This document shows, piece after piece, positions 22,001 to 32,490 of a DNA stretch of 64,000 nt (its first letter is position 1; every line of letters starts with the position of its first letter). Source of the stretch: Incurvaria masculella (taxonomy: Eukaryota > Arthropoda > Insecta > Lepidoptera > Incurvariidae). The stretch is from NCBI GenBank assembly GCA_946894095.1, contig OX335653.1, positions 811,001-875,000 on the forward strand. The letters are read 5' to 3'. The notes under the pieces were generated by a model that ran no database searches, was not told the DNA's origin, and saw nothing but the letters and a program-made list of their open reading frames with translations. A program made the position numbers and the translations under genes.

Positions 22001-22074
22001 TCATTAAATACATAACATTATCAAGGTAATATAACCGTTTTAAAGAAGAAAGAGTAATGAGGAAGGAAGCTCAC

Positions 22075-22251
22075 GTCGTGCTTGTTGAGCAGCGCGGCGT
22101 GCCGATGCACGCAGTAGTCGGTGACGACGGCGTCGAGGGCGGCGGCGTGCTGCAGCCGCGCCGCCGGCGCGCGCGCCGCGTTCCACGTCGCCGCGGCGTG
22201 CCGCGCGCGCAGCTCCACGCGCGTGCCGTCCGCGCACTTATCGCACGCCAC
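22075..22251 (-). CDS. Epg5: Epg5 exon 6
   Basis: The acceptor is CGGGTCAG|GTG and the donor CACGAC|GTGAGC, phase 0 at both ends. It starts VACDKCADGTRVELRARHAA and ends DYCVHRHAALLNKHD. The CADG motif sits where human EPG5 has CADQ. The three-layer retroelement nest begins only about 70 bases downstream in the next intron. Confidence 0.8.
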
Positions 22252-22339
22252 CTGACCCGATACGTGCGTGACGAAGCAAAAATCATTTCATGCTTCGTGG
22301 CCATTCGCTTAAGCTTAAACAAACCAAGTTTCTAACCTA

Positions 22340-22395
22340 AGAAGTACTTTCTTTTAAACAGAGTAGTGGACTCCTGGAATAAATTGCCTCAAGAA
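22340..22395 (+). pseudogene. Reverse transcriptase tail fragment
   Basis: The translation YFLLNRVVDSWNKLPQEV is the RVV-WN-LP motif at the C-terminus of many insect non-LTR reverse transcriptases. It lies about 90 bases upstream (gene sense) of exon 6. Confidence 0.55.
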
Positions 22396-22869
22396 GTGAA
22401 ATAATTTTAAACAATTAATTTAAATTTAATATGTTACTTTTTGTATCTGTTAATATATGTATTTCGAGGATGAAAGTCGATTTCGTTCGTCGTCAATAGT
22501 GAGCACGTTTTCAAGGAGAAGAATCAGTCGACCCGGCGCGGTCGGCTCCCGGACGTCAAGTCCAGTTTGACAGTCCACCTGGCCGAACTACTGACTCAAG
22601 GAAAACTGACAGTTCGTTAGAATGCTCTCGGAACGATATGTCAAACATAGGTTCTGTGATTAGATGGCGCTAACAGCCGTAAATACATTGGATTACTTTT
22701 TCATTCTGCGACATGTTTTATAATTTTTTTCGTGTAATCAATTATGTACATGATGAAATTGTTGAATAAATGTATTTTCTTTCTTCAAAAAAAAAAAAGA
22801 TACTGCCAGAAACTGATTGAGTCCTATGGATGGGCCAAGCGCCAGCGGAAATCAGAGCTGGGCACAAAC
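22396..22869. other. Intron sequence, nothing recognised
   Basis: No gene or named repeat. A GC-rich patch at 22,515-22,600 stands out from the AT-rich surroundings. An A-run lies at 22,788-22,798. Confidence 0.4.
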
Positions 22870-22975
22870 CTGTTCCTTCTGCTCCACGGTCCACAGAGAG
22901 TCGCGCGCGCTCACGCACTGCTCCTCCCTCAGCCTCATCTCGCGCTCTTTCTTAGCAACAGTGCGGAAATTTTCC
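22870..22975 (-). CDS. Epg5: Epg5 exon 5, charged helix
   Basis: The acceptor is TTTGCAG|GGA and the donor GAACAG|GTTTGT, phase 0. It encodes ENFRTVAKKEREMRLREE followed by QCVSARDSLWTVEQKEQ. This charged helix with CxxAxxxLW is the clearest single match to EPG5 in the window. Confidence 0.85.
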
Positions 22976-23311
22976 CTGCAAAGTTCGTACTCATTTAAAA
23001 TATAGCAAAGTTTGCACTCATTAAAAGAATGTCGGTAAAATCTGGGGTGAGGTGATAATTAGTCCGTATTCAATGACCATGCTGTGTGGGTTCCAGCGTT
23101 TAAGAGCAGTCCCATTGCAGCATTAAGCTGATTTAAGCGATTTGTCGTTCGGACTGGAACGAAACTCACCCATAAGAAAGTACACAAACTGACGGCAGTG
23201 CTCACTACTGATGTTATAGAGTTCCAACGACACGTAAGAATTGCAGAGGATGCCATTTAGTGCAACGAATATTCAATTTTGCGCGACCCGAATTCATAAG
23301 CGAACAGACTA

Positions 23312-23572
23312 TTTTTTTTTTAAGTAACCTGACATGGATGGCTAATACCACACAACTACCGTTAAGATATTAGCCTAATACACCACATTCCTGAAGGAAC
23401 TATGTGCTATGCCACGATCTTCCCTTTATGAGCACGGCTACATTGAACTGGATGGAAAACATGGACAATTTTTCATTGCCGCCTCAACCATAGTTTCATC
23501 CAATGCGGTGGTAACCCGGGCGGGCTTTGCGGGACCTACAGTTTTAAATGGGTTCTGAACCATCGCTGTCAA
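23312..23572 (-). repeat. Family B SINE, 3' part
   Basis: Minus-orientation copy from TAACCTGACATGGATGGCTA to GGTTCTGAACC, with the shared body. The head is missing. Confidence 0.75.
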
Positions 23573-23782
23573 ACGCAGACAATTTTTTGACGGGCGGTGT
23601 CGCCTTCTCGGTAGCGCCTGCTCGATCGCGTTCGTAGTAGGGGTCTCGCCAGTTATTTATCCTCCGGATCTTCCCCACTAACAACACTGTCGCCATGCGA
23701 ATTTTCATTTAATTTCTTATCCATAGGTAGGTTACCTACACTTGGACACATTATCAATCTGTCGTTTCGAGAACAGCCGACA

Positions 23783-24190
23783 GCGGCTCGTAGCCTAGTG
23801 GCGCGGGGACTGGCCTAGCGTACCAGAGACCTGGGTTCAATACCGACATGCACCACTGTCTTTCTCTTTCCGAGTTCGATAAGTGCAATTTCATCACGAA
23901 TGCGAGCTGCTCGATGGTTCGGAATCCATGTAAAACTGTAGGTTCCCTTCCCCTACTAGGTGGTAGGGTTTAAGCCCGTCCGGGTTGGTACCATCGCATT
24001 GGATGAAAAGATGGTCGAAGCGGCAATGAAGAATTGTCCGTGTTTTCTATCCAGTTCAATGTAGCCGTGCTCATGAAGGGAAGGTCCTGGCATGGCACCA
24101 AATTCCTTCGGGAATGTGGTGTATTGGGCTAATATCATAACGGTAGTTGTGTGGTATTAGCCATCCATGTCGGGTTGCATAAAAAAAACA
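23783..24190 (+). repeat. Family B SINE, complete copy with tRNA-like head
   Basis: The head begins CGGCTCGTAGCCTAGTGGCG (A-box-like TAGCCTAGTGG) and has GGTTCAATACC (B-box-like) 34 bases later. The body runs through CGGAATCCATGTAAAACTG, the GGTGGTAGGGTTTAAGCCCG block and ends in an A run. These are the marks of a pol III SINE. Confidence 0.85.
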
Positions 24191-24236
24191 AGTTTCATTA
24201 ATAAATTAATTAAAAATAGCTTTATTGGGCCCTGTA

Positions 24237-24423
24237 GTAATCAATCAATCACTGTAAACTAGTTTGTAGGTATCAATGGAAAAAAAAAATACAATGACCA
24301 GCCTGACGAAGTTTCGTGTCGGCTCTTCTTCGCCAGAAGTAATCGAACCGACAGGAAAAATGAGACGAATCCGAGCGTGTAATATACATCTAATGGAGGA
24401 AATAGGGAATCTGAAATTGAAAC
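24237..24423 (+). repeat. Family P repeat, copy 2
   Basis: Counterpart of 14,390-14,577, in the same orientation; it lies about 70 bases from the donor of exon 4. Confidence 0.65.
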
Positions 24424-24490
24424 TTTCAATATAAATAATGTGTTTCAATCGCCCCTTCCGTCCATCCTCGCTCGCTGTTTGCGCACGCAC

Positions 24491-24669
24491 CAGTAGCTGG
24501 CGAGCGGCGCCTGCAGGCGCTGGCGGTAGTCGGCGGCGGCGGCGGCGGGCGCGTCGCGCGCGACGTCGGCGAGCTGCTCGCGCATGCGCCGCGCGCGCTC
24601 CAGCGGCTCCGCGCCGAACATCTTCTCCGCCTCGTCGTGGCTGATCCACTGCGGCGACTGCACGCTGCC
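24491..24669 (-). CDS. Epg5: Epg5 exon 4
   Basis: The acceptor is CACTTCAG|GGC and the donor TACTG|GTGCGT, phase 2. It encodes SVQSPQWISHDEAEKMFG, then an Ala/Arg-rich helix, then DYRQRLQAPLASYW completed by the next exon. The last part aligns with the DRHEFYELLLNY region of EPG5. Confidence 0.8.
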
Positions 24670-25019
24670 CTGAAGTGCCAAGGGGCGAAGCCGTTAGAAC
24701 ATTGTAGGGTCGTAGCACTGAAGAGAAAGAAAGAAGCATGCGGACGATATCGCGTCTGCTGCTATGTGGTCAAAATGATCATATGATTGTATGGGAATCC
24801 GGAGACGCATTGTATGTCACACAGTCGAAACTTCACCATCTTGCATCGAATATGCTCTAAAATTGTAAATATTGTATGTAGTATATATATTTATATTATT
24901 ATGTGTATCTTGTTTATCTATATTATAGTATTCTTATGTATGTAAATTTTTATATGTATGTTTATATGTTAGACAAAAAATATTTATATTTTTAATAACA
25001 GTGATATATGTTTATATTT

Positions 25020-25175
25020 AAAATGCTATAAATTCTTTCTGTCTGCCGCCATGTACCTCTCTCTACATCCCAAAGGTTGGTAGGTAGAGAATGCCCTTCG
25101 GCATTAAGCCCGCCTATTGTAAACATTGTTAAAAGGTGTACAATAAAGAATTTTATTATTATTATTATTATTAAA
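25020..25175 (+). repeat. 3' tail of a non-LTR retroposon (family Q)
   Basis: It contains CTCTACATCCCAAAGGTTGG, GTAGAGAATGCCCTTCGGCA, CCGCCT and AATAAAG, then ends in an ATT microsatellite. The same blocks recur at 29,535-29,650 and 55,640-55,745. Confidence 0.5.
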
Positions 25176-25339
25176 ATAGCGTTCGTCAGGCCACCCAAAT
25201 GAACCCTCCAATACGTCGCCGACAATTTTTGCATGTCGCATGTACGTTTTAGTTGGATTGGTAGTATTTGAAAATTGGAGACAGAGGGTCCAATAATAAG
25301 CACGCTCGATGCCATATGTCCTTCCTTTTTATCTATGGT

Positions 25340-26095
25340 TCGTAGCCTAAAGTGGACTTGCCTAGCGTACCAGAGGCCTGGGATCAAATCTTTGCCCTGT
25401 TCATGCAGCATTTTCTTTTGTCTTTCTCAGTTGGATACATGAATTCCATCACGAACGCGAGCTGAGTGGTCAGTCTGAGTTCTCACCTAAATTGACGTTT
25501 ACGGCAAATCGACTGGCGTTTTCTCCAAATTCCATACAAGTTTTTACTAGATATTCTGTGGTTTTACTTCTTCAAGCTGTCAAAGTCAAAGGCGGACTTC
25601 CGATTTGTATGAAAATGCGGAGTGGACGTAAACGGCAACGTCGACGTATTTACGGCAACGTTGAGTAAGCTGTCAAATCAAGCTCGGACTCGCAAATGTC
25701 AGTTCGCTTAACGCCCGCTGCGCGCGCTCTTAAATTTCTCCATACATTTGAAAACGCTAGTCGATCGGTTTGCCGTAACCCCAATTTAGGTGACAACTGA
25801 GACTACCGGCTCTGATCCATTGTTCGGAATCCATGTGAAACTGTACGTCCCTTTCCCATACTAAGTGGTAGGGTTTAGACCCGCCCTGGTTGGTACCATC
25901 GCATCGGATGAAAAGATCGTCGAAGCGGCAATGAAAAATTGTCCGTATTTTGCATCAAGTTCAATGTAGCCGTACTCATAAAGGGAAGGTCCTGGCATGG
26001 TACCTAATCCCTTCGGGAATGTGGTGAATTGGGCTTACATCATGATGGTAGTTATGTTGTATGAGCCATCCATGTCAGATTGCATATAAAAATAT
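25340..26095 (+). repeat. Family B SINE with tRNA-like head, split by a MITE
   Basis: The head (TTCGTAGCCTAAAGTGG... GGGATCAAATC) and first part run to about 25,470. After an inserted MITE the body continues from 25,812 (CCATTGTTCGGAATCCATG) to 26,095. Confidence 0.75.
25471..25806. mobile_element. Family R MITE inserted in a SINE
   Basis: Imperfect inverted ends of about 50 bp (GGTCAGTCTGAGTTCTCACC; the other end reads as GGTAGTCTCAGTTGTCACC when inverted), each followed by an ACGGCAAA block. A fragment with the same end lies at 36,449. Confidence 0.65.
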
Positions 26096-26194
26096 ACATT
26101 ATTTTTATGTGTCTTCAGATACTTCTCATCTTCAAATATGTTGCTCTGTGGAACTTGCATCGCTATTTCTCCCCATCCTACCTATATCCGGAGC

Positions 26195-26372
26195 ACCCGC
26201 CGCAGAGAATCAGAGCACCCCCTCATGGTTGACATTAGGCTTTTGAGACTAACCTTTTCTCAAACTAATTTCTCTACCGCACCGTCAGGATATGGAACTG
26301 TCTGCCGGCGGGTGCCTTTTCTCATACATATAACCTGGGAGTCTTCAAGCGTAATTTGAACAAGCTCAATTT
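26195..26372 (+). pseudogene. Jockey-like reverse transcriptase tail fragment
   Basis: Frameshifted but readable as HPLMVDIR, RLTFSQTNF, RTVRIWN-like SGYGTVCRR and YNLGVFKRNLNKLNF, the C-terminal pattern (R-FS-TF--RT---WN-LP---FP--YNL--FK) of jockey-like elements. Confidence 0.55.
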
Positions 26373-26570
26373 CCATACAGTACAGTAGTTGCTAGACACA
26401 ATACCCGCAAAAGGAATGTTTGGCTGGTTCGAGACCAGCCTTGCAGTAGGTACTAGTAGTAGTATTTAGGTAATTTATGTTCATAAAGTGGTTCTTTTTA
26501 CAGCCCGGTTTCTTTAATTAACATGTCCTTGCTTTACGGTCGATTCTTCATACATTTCACATTCACTGAA

Positions 26571-26936
26571 AAAACCGGCCAAGTGCGAGTCGGACTCGCA
26601 CACGAAGGGTGCCGTATCATCGTACAAAATTAATCATAAAAAAATCACGTTTTTTGTATGGGGACCCCTTATCATTTTTATTATATTTAAATGTTACCTA
26701 TTTATTGTTGTAGCGGCAAAATAAATACATACTCTGTAAACATTTCAGCTGTCTAGCTATTACGGTTCATGAGATACAGCCCTGTGATAGACGGACGGAC
26801 CCACGAACTGATGGATGGACGGACGGACGAACTGACGGATGGACGGACGGACGGACGGACTGACGGACGGACGGACAGCAGAGGCTTAGTAAAAGGGTTC
26901 CGTTGGTGGCACCCTTTGGGTACGGAACCCTAAAAA
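26571..26936 (+). repeat. Family A repeat, copy 4
   Basis: Full-length, from AACCGGCCAAGTGCGAGTCG to GGGTACGGAACCCTAAAAA. Its GACGGACG tract is expanded to about 90 bases with ACTGACGGATGG variants. It ends about 65 bases from the donor of exon 3. Confidence 0.9.
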
Positions 26937-27000
26937 GCTACACACATGATTAGTACAAAAAAGGATATTTACTTGCTTACTAAATGTAACAAAATCGTAC

Positions 27001-27209
27001 CCTGAGATTCTCCAGGTTGCGGCGTATGCCCTCCTTGACCTTCCTGTCGCACAGCAGCAGCCTGGCGCCCGTCCGCTCCACGTGGGCGCAGCACGCGTCC
27101 AGCTCCTTGAGCGCCTCCAGCAGCGACGCGACCTTGGGCGAGTCCACCATGCGGGCCACGTCCATCGTCTCGCCCGCCGCCTCCGGGCTGCGCTGCTTTG
27201 TTTTCTGAT
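27001..27209 (-). CDS. Epg5: Epg5 exon 3
   Basis: The acceptor is GTTGCAG|AT and the donor CAGG|GTACGA. The first two bases complete the codon begun in exon 2; the exon ends in phase 0. It encodes a helical segment (DVARMVDSPKVASLLEALK, then CCAHVERTGARLLLCDRK) ending NLENLR. GC content is much higher than the flanking intron, and a family A repeat ends only about 65 bases downstream. Confidence 0.75.
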
Positions 27210-27235
27210 CTGCAACGCCGGTCTCTTTTCACTTA

Positions 27236-27781
27236 GCAGTTTAAAGCAGGGTTTCTTAACCTTTTCGTACTCATGGACTCCTTGCGGAGTTTTTAAATTA
27301 TTACGGACCCCTTCCGAAATCACTTGAAGGAAAAGAAACCAAGGCATTTTGAAAAAACCGGCCAAGTTCGAGTCGGACTCGCACACAAAGGGTTCCGTAC
27401 CATCGTAAAATATTGTATACAAAAATATAATCAATTCATCAAATCTTTAATTTTAATTATCATTTAATTTTACCAATTTCTTGTTATAGCGGCAAAATAA
27501 ATACACACTCTGAAAATTTCAGCTGTCTATCTGTTACGGTTACTGACATACAGCCCTGTGACAGACGGACGGACGGACAGCGGAGGCTTAGCAATAGGGT
27601 TCCGTTGGTATCCTTTGGGTACGGAACCCTAAAAACTGCTTTATATTTATTACCACAGAAAAAGTAAAATTACATGTTTTTTTTTATTTATCACGCGCAG
27701 TATTTGTTGCATTATATCAAACATGGACCCTCAGTACTCATGCCACGGAACCCCAAGGGATCCAATCCTGGTTTAAAACAA
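27236..27781. mobile_element. Possible hAT-like MITE (family S) containing family A copy 5
   Basis: Left part TTTAAAGCAGGGTTTCTTAA with ATGGACTCCTTGCGG; right part CATGGACCCTCAGTACTCAT and ATCCTGGTTTAAAAC, roughly inverse. The inverted ends are weak, so this is tentative. Confidence 0.35.
27352..27631 (+). repeat. Family A repeat, copy 5
   Basis: Full-length, with a short GACGGACGGACGG tract and intact ends. Confidence 0.9.
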
Positions 27782-28022
27782 AACATGCAAATGTTTCTTG
27801 TTGCCACTGGAGTAGTGCATCTTTAAGGTCCTTGCTGACGGTGACGCTTGGTTCGAAGGCTTTCCCTAAAATATGGTTGAAAGAGGTGACGACTATACCC
27901 GGTGTGATGCTCGTAAATTATTGATGGTTGTGGGGACTGGCCTGCTCCAATTGGGGTTAGTTTTTGCAAATAAACGGATATTGGTCATGAACTGTTGCAT
28001 ACGGCATGAATTGGTTTTCCTG
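27779..28022 (+). repeat. Family K dispersed repeat, copy 2
   Basis: Matches copy 1 from GTTGCCACTGGAG to GCATACGGCATGAATTGG; lacks the CTTAGACTAAGTGGA part. Confidence 0.6.
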
Positions 28023-28675
28023 AATTCTTTGGACTACAAGCTAGAGGGCTTTGACTGACTTACAGATGGGCATACATTTATCACACCAGTGCACGCTGGC
28101 ATGCCAGGGGTAAAACCACAAGGACCATTTGTGGGACACTCGTATAACAAATATCCTGGCTGTACCTGTCTCTAACCACTAGCTGTGATAAATTAGGTTT
28201 GCCGGTTCCTTGTAGTACATGTATGGGGGAAGTTATGAGCTTTCATTCCACACTTTCAATGTTTAATTACATTTTAAAATGTTTTTACTTACATTTACCT
28301 TCACTTGCACCCATAATAAACTATTACTAATACAATATTTTGAAATTTCTATTGGAATTTCAGTTTAGAGTTAAAAATACTTCAAACTTCCACCTTGGGA
28401 GGCCAAAGGGTAAGTGCTAACTGTTGATGTTGCATGTACACTAACCCCACTGTTGTTATTGTAGTGAGTAACTGGATAACAGTAGGTCATTATTAGCTCA
28501 TGTTACATTTTGCATGCTTATAAGTATAGCTGATGAGGAATTCTCAGTACAAAGGATCCACTGTTTGAGAGATTGTTATCTCTGATTTAAGTTAAACTTG
28601 GAAACCTGTTTTTTTTTAATAGATTTGAATAATTCATAGTTATAATATTTTCGTAAATGGTATGTGCTTGTTTTA
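28023..28675. other. Intron sequence, nothing recognised
   Basis: AT-rich intron 2 sequence with no feature I can support. Confidence 0.4.
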
Positions 28676-29345
28676 ATTTTTAACCGACTTCAAAAAAAGG
28701 AGGAGGTTATCAATTCGTCTGTATGTTTTTTTTTTTTTGTTTTTTTTGTTTTTTTTTTTTTATGTTTGTTACCTCATAACTTTTTCCTGGGTGAACCGAT
28801 TTTGATGATTATTTTTTTAAATGATAGCTAGTGCTTCCCAAGTGGTCCCATTTTAATTTGGTTAAGTTCTGACAATGATATCCATGAGAAAATCATTAAA
28901 GTCTTAAATTTGTATTAAGATGTGCGCGACAAAAGGAAGAATAACTCAATATAACGCCAACCGATTTCGGTGATTCTTTTTTTATTGGAAAGGACGTGTA
29001 CAAATTAGTAAGTTTACTTCAGATTCACTGAAAATTAACAAATAAAAAAAAAATTAACAAAAAAATAACCGACTTCAAAGAAAAAGCACTAAAAAGTAAA
29101 AAAGAATGTTCATTTTTGTAGTTACGATTTCTGTTATTTTTTGAGTCGGTGTCAGCCAAGGTTAGGTTAGGTTAGGTTAGGTTAGGTTAGGTTAGGTTAG
29201 GTTAGATTAGGTTAGGTTCTCTTGATTGGCGCAGCGCGTGCCCGGCTGACGCCGACTCAAAAAATAACAGAAATCGTAACTACAAAAATGAACATTATTT
29301 TTTACTTTTTAGTGCTTTTTCTTTGAAGTCGGTTATTTTTTTTGT
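28676..29345. mobile_element. Family T element with inner 100-bp hairpin and TTAGG loop
   Basis: It begins TTTTTAACCGACTTCAAAAA and has a GTTACCTCATAACTTTTTCC block. Arms at 29,060-29,158 and 29,244-29,344 are almost perfect inverse copies (AACCGACTTCAAAGAAAAAG; TGTAGTTACGATTTCTGTTA). The loop holds a telomere-motif array. A second copy lies at 54,513-55,085. Confidence 0.8.
29161..29219 (+). repeat. Interstitial (TTAGG)n array
   Basis: About 11 GTTAG units with one GATTAG variant. This is the canonical insect telomere repeat but lies in an intron, inside the loop of the family T hairpin. Confidence 0.95.
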
Positions 29346-29534
29346 AAAATTTTTTTTTTCTTACAGTGACATGTTGCATCTTTGTCTTTGCATGTTGTAT
29401 TTGTATCTTATGTCCATTAATATGTTTAAGTGTATGTACGTATTTGTATGTAATTTATTTTAATATATAAATCCATATTTTTAGGTTAGTTAATATTTTC
29501 TCTAATTCATTTTGTTCTATGTTTTTTTTTTTGC

Positions 29535-29650
29535 CCGCCTCACTGCACCTCTCCTACATCTCTAAGGTTGAATGGTAGAGAATGCCTTATTGCATTAATT
29601 TCCGCCTTTTTGTACCTTATGGCTGCAAATAAAGTATTTTTTCATTCATT
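29535..29650 (+). repeat. 3' tail of a non-LTR retroposon (family Q)
   Basis: CTCTCCTACATCTCTAAGGT, GTAGAGAATGCCTTATTGCA, TTCCGCCT and AATAAAG, ending in CATTTCATTT repeats. Confidence 0.5.
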
Positions 29651-29744
29651 TTATTTCATTTCATTTAAATTTTTTTTTTAAACAGCTTGTTTGCTTTTTT
29701 TTTATGTGACTTTGTATTGTATTGTATTGTATTGTTTATTCATC

Positions 29745-30240
29745 ATCCATAGACAGTACACTGCACTCGGATTTGTCATATTTTAGCATTGGCCAGTTCA
29801 GCAAAACAAAACACAGCGAAGAAGAACTGGAAAGAAACTCCGCTGTTTTTTTTTTTCAACGTCCACTTAGTCTAAGTTTACAAAAGTGTTTGTCAATTAT
29901 TTTAACAAAAACATAGGTAAAACACTAAATTCACATGAATACACAAAAATTTACAATCCATGCCGTATGCAACAGTTCATGACAAATATCATTTTATTTG
30001 CAAAGACAATCCCCTCCAACTAATATGTTGCCAATTGGAGCAGGCCAGTCCCCACAAACAGCACCCGTTCACGAGCATCACGCCGGGCACAGCCATTACC
30101 TCTTTCAACCATATTTTAGGGAAAGAGATAACCTGAGCCAAGCGTCACCGTAAGCAAGGACCTTTAAGCGATGCACTGCTCCAGTGGCAACACAACACTG
30201 TGAAACACTTGCACATTAGGTTTTAATACTATGAGTTTTG
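29745..30240 (-). repeat. Family K dispersed repeat, copy 3
   Basis: The longest copy, minus orientation; it joins the GCTGAACTGGC / CTTAGACTAAGTGGA part with the GCATACGG and CCACTGGAG parts. A TTGTA microsatellite precedes it at 29,715-29,737. Confidence 0.6.
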
Positions 30241-30255
30241 TCATAAACTACTACT

Positions 30256-32238
30256 GGGACATTTCACGTGAAGCGGACAGGGAAAAAAAAGTGAGGTTCT
30301 GAAAATCGACCACATTCGGCCCATTTGTACTTCTAGTAGGTATGAATGTGTACGCAAAATATTTTTTTTGTATAGTGTATATTTACCAAGTTGTAGGTTT
30401 CAAAAGAATTGTCGTTGATTGGTACTACAATTTTTCGAAAGTAATTTTTCGAATATAACAAATCTACTATAAAATATTTTACATAGCGATACATATTAAA
30501 AATATACTGTTCTTTTTGACAGTAAAAAAAAATTAAAAAATAAAAAAAAAAATTATGGCCAAAACCGGAAGTAAACTTTTCAAACCAGAATTACAGTCAC
30601 TTCGACCAATTTTTTTAATTTTTTTTTTCTTTCAAAATATAGCTTAAATGATAATGAAAGTACACTAGAAAATTTAAAATGAAATCTCTATTAGTTTAGG
30701 AGATACGTTGAATAATATACACCCGCGTCGCAAGGGGCGTCATATGTAGCGCTTGCAAGGTTGAGCAGTTTGCGCGATATTGCAACTTTATTAATATTTT
30801 ATATCGTTTTACCGTATATTTAACCTCATTTAATGATATGAAATCATTTTTATTAATATAATATAATATAAATATAACTACATAATACAAATATAAGTTA
30901 ATAATATATTATAAAGAAAAAACGTTTTTGGAGCAGTAGAAAAGTTTTATTATTTGCGAAACGTGACTAATGGCGCCATCTGTTAGTAACGTGTAGTACT
31001 TTTTTGTCTCAGATAGAGTCAAACCTATCTACAAGAAAGAGATAGAAATATGACGCCTAGTGGTTTCGAAACTTAAACTTTAGTGTTGCTTTAACCGCTC
31101 AGCGACTTGTGCACGTTTTGATCTGTGACAGTTGTTATTATTAATGGCGCCGTACGGTGATCGATGTTTTAACCCATTTCACGGAGGAAATTCAGTCAAA
31201 AGTCGTTTCCTGCAGGAGGTACATACGTAAAGATCTTGTGAAAAACTCCACTTTTGAGCTAAACATTTAGATATTTTCCTTAAATTTTTAAATTTTCGAT
31301 GAAGTACCAAGTGAAATGGGTTAAAACATCGATCACCGTACGGCGCCATTAATAATAACAACTGTCACAGATTAAAACGTGCACAAGTCGCTGAGCGGTT
31401 AAAGCAACACTAAAGTTTAAGTTACGAAACCGCTAGGCGTCATATTTCTATCTCTTTCTTGTAGATAGGTTTGACTCTATCTGAGACAAAAAAGTACTAC
31501 ACGTTACTAACAGATGGCGCTATTAGTCACGTTTCGCAAATAATAAAACTTTTCTACTGCTCCAAAAGCGTTTTTTCTTTATAATATATTATTAACTTAT
31601 ATTTGTACTATGTAGTTATATTTATATTATATTATATTAATAAAAATTATTTCATATCATTAAATGAGGTTAAATATACGCTAAAACGATATAAAATATT
31701 TATAAAGTTGCAATATCGCGCAAACTGCTCAACCTTGCAAGCGCTACATATGACGCCCCTTGCGACGCGGGTGTATATTATTCAACGTATCTCCTAAATT
31801 AATAGAGATCCCATTTTAAATTTTCTAGTGTACTTTCATCATCATTTAAGCTATATTTTGAAAGAAAAAAAAAAATAAAAAAAATTGGTCGAAGTGACTG
31901 TAATTCTGGTTTGAAAAGTTTACTTCCGGTTTTGGCCATTATTTTTTTTTTTATTTTTTAATTTTTTTTTACTGTCAAAAAGAACAGTATATTTTAAATA
32001 TGTATCGCTATGTAAAATATTTTATAGTAGATTTGTTATATTCGAAAAATTACTTTCGAAAAATTGTAGTACCAATCAACGACAATTCTTTTGAAACCTA
32101 TAACTTGGTAAATATACACTATACAAAAAAAAAATTTTGCGTACACATTCATACCTACTAGAAGTACAAATGGGCCGAATGTGGTCGATTTTCAGAACCT
32201 CACTTTTTTTTCCCTGTCCGCTTCACGTGAAATGTCCC
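30256..32238. mobile_element. Giant fold-back element, two ~927-bp inverted arms
   Basis: Arms 30,256-31,182 and 31,311-32,238 are almost exact inverse copies (only scattered substitutions seen) around a 128-bp spacer. Ends are GGGACATTTCACGTGAAGCG and its complement, flanked on both sides by TACT (30,252-30,255; 32,239-32,242), a possible 4-bp target duplication. No ORF of meaning lies inside. It sits in Epg5 intron 2. The superfamily is unknown to me. Confidence 0.9.
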
Positions 32239-32395
32239 TACTGTCAGCTGATCACATAGTTACATATCCCTTTAAATGCTACCACCTACAGACAATTAAG
32301 AGTATAATGGTTTGAGAGCATCCCTATCAATAAAGTAATAATAGATTCCTATATGAGATTTTGACCAATAACGAGATGGTGGAGAATATACTGGA

Positions 32396-32490
32396 CATGG
32401 ATGGCTAATACCACATCTTCTGTCATGGTATTAGCCTAACACACCACATGGGAACTAGGTGCCATGCCAGGACCTTCCTGCTTTTGCTTT
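32396..32490 (-). repeat. Family B SINE, 3' fragment
   Basis: GGACATGGATGGCTAATACC to ATGCCAGGACCTTCC, minus orientation. Confidence 0.65.

Larger units (their letters stand above)
14990..22010 (-). mobile_element. R4/Dong-type non-LTR retrotransposon, 5'-truncated and interrupted
   Basis: The minus-strand element has RT motifs at 22,000-21,206, then after an inserted MITE (16,392-21,368) continues with the C-terminal domain down to 15,138 and a 3' UTR toward about 14,990. It belongs to the group with a restriction-like endonuclease behind the RT, as in Dong of Bombyx. Several frameshifts and stops make it inactive. The 3' border is approximate. Confidence 0.85.

Noticed and set aside
22040..22335. 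Long Arg/Ala-rich ORFs on both strands over exon 6
   Set aside because: They are shadows of the GC-rich exon; only the frame that fits the splice phases has EPG5 similarity.
29161..29219. Real telomere or chromosome end
   Set aside because: The array is about 60 bp, flanked by transposon arms and lies inside an Epg5 intron.
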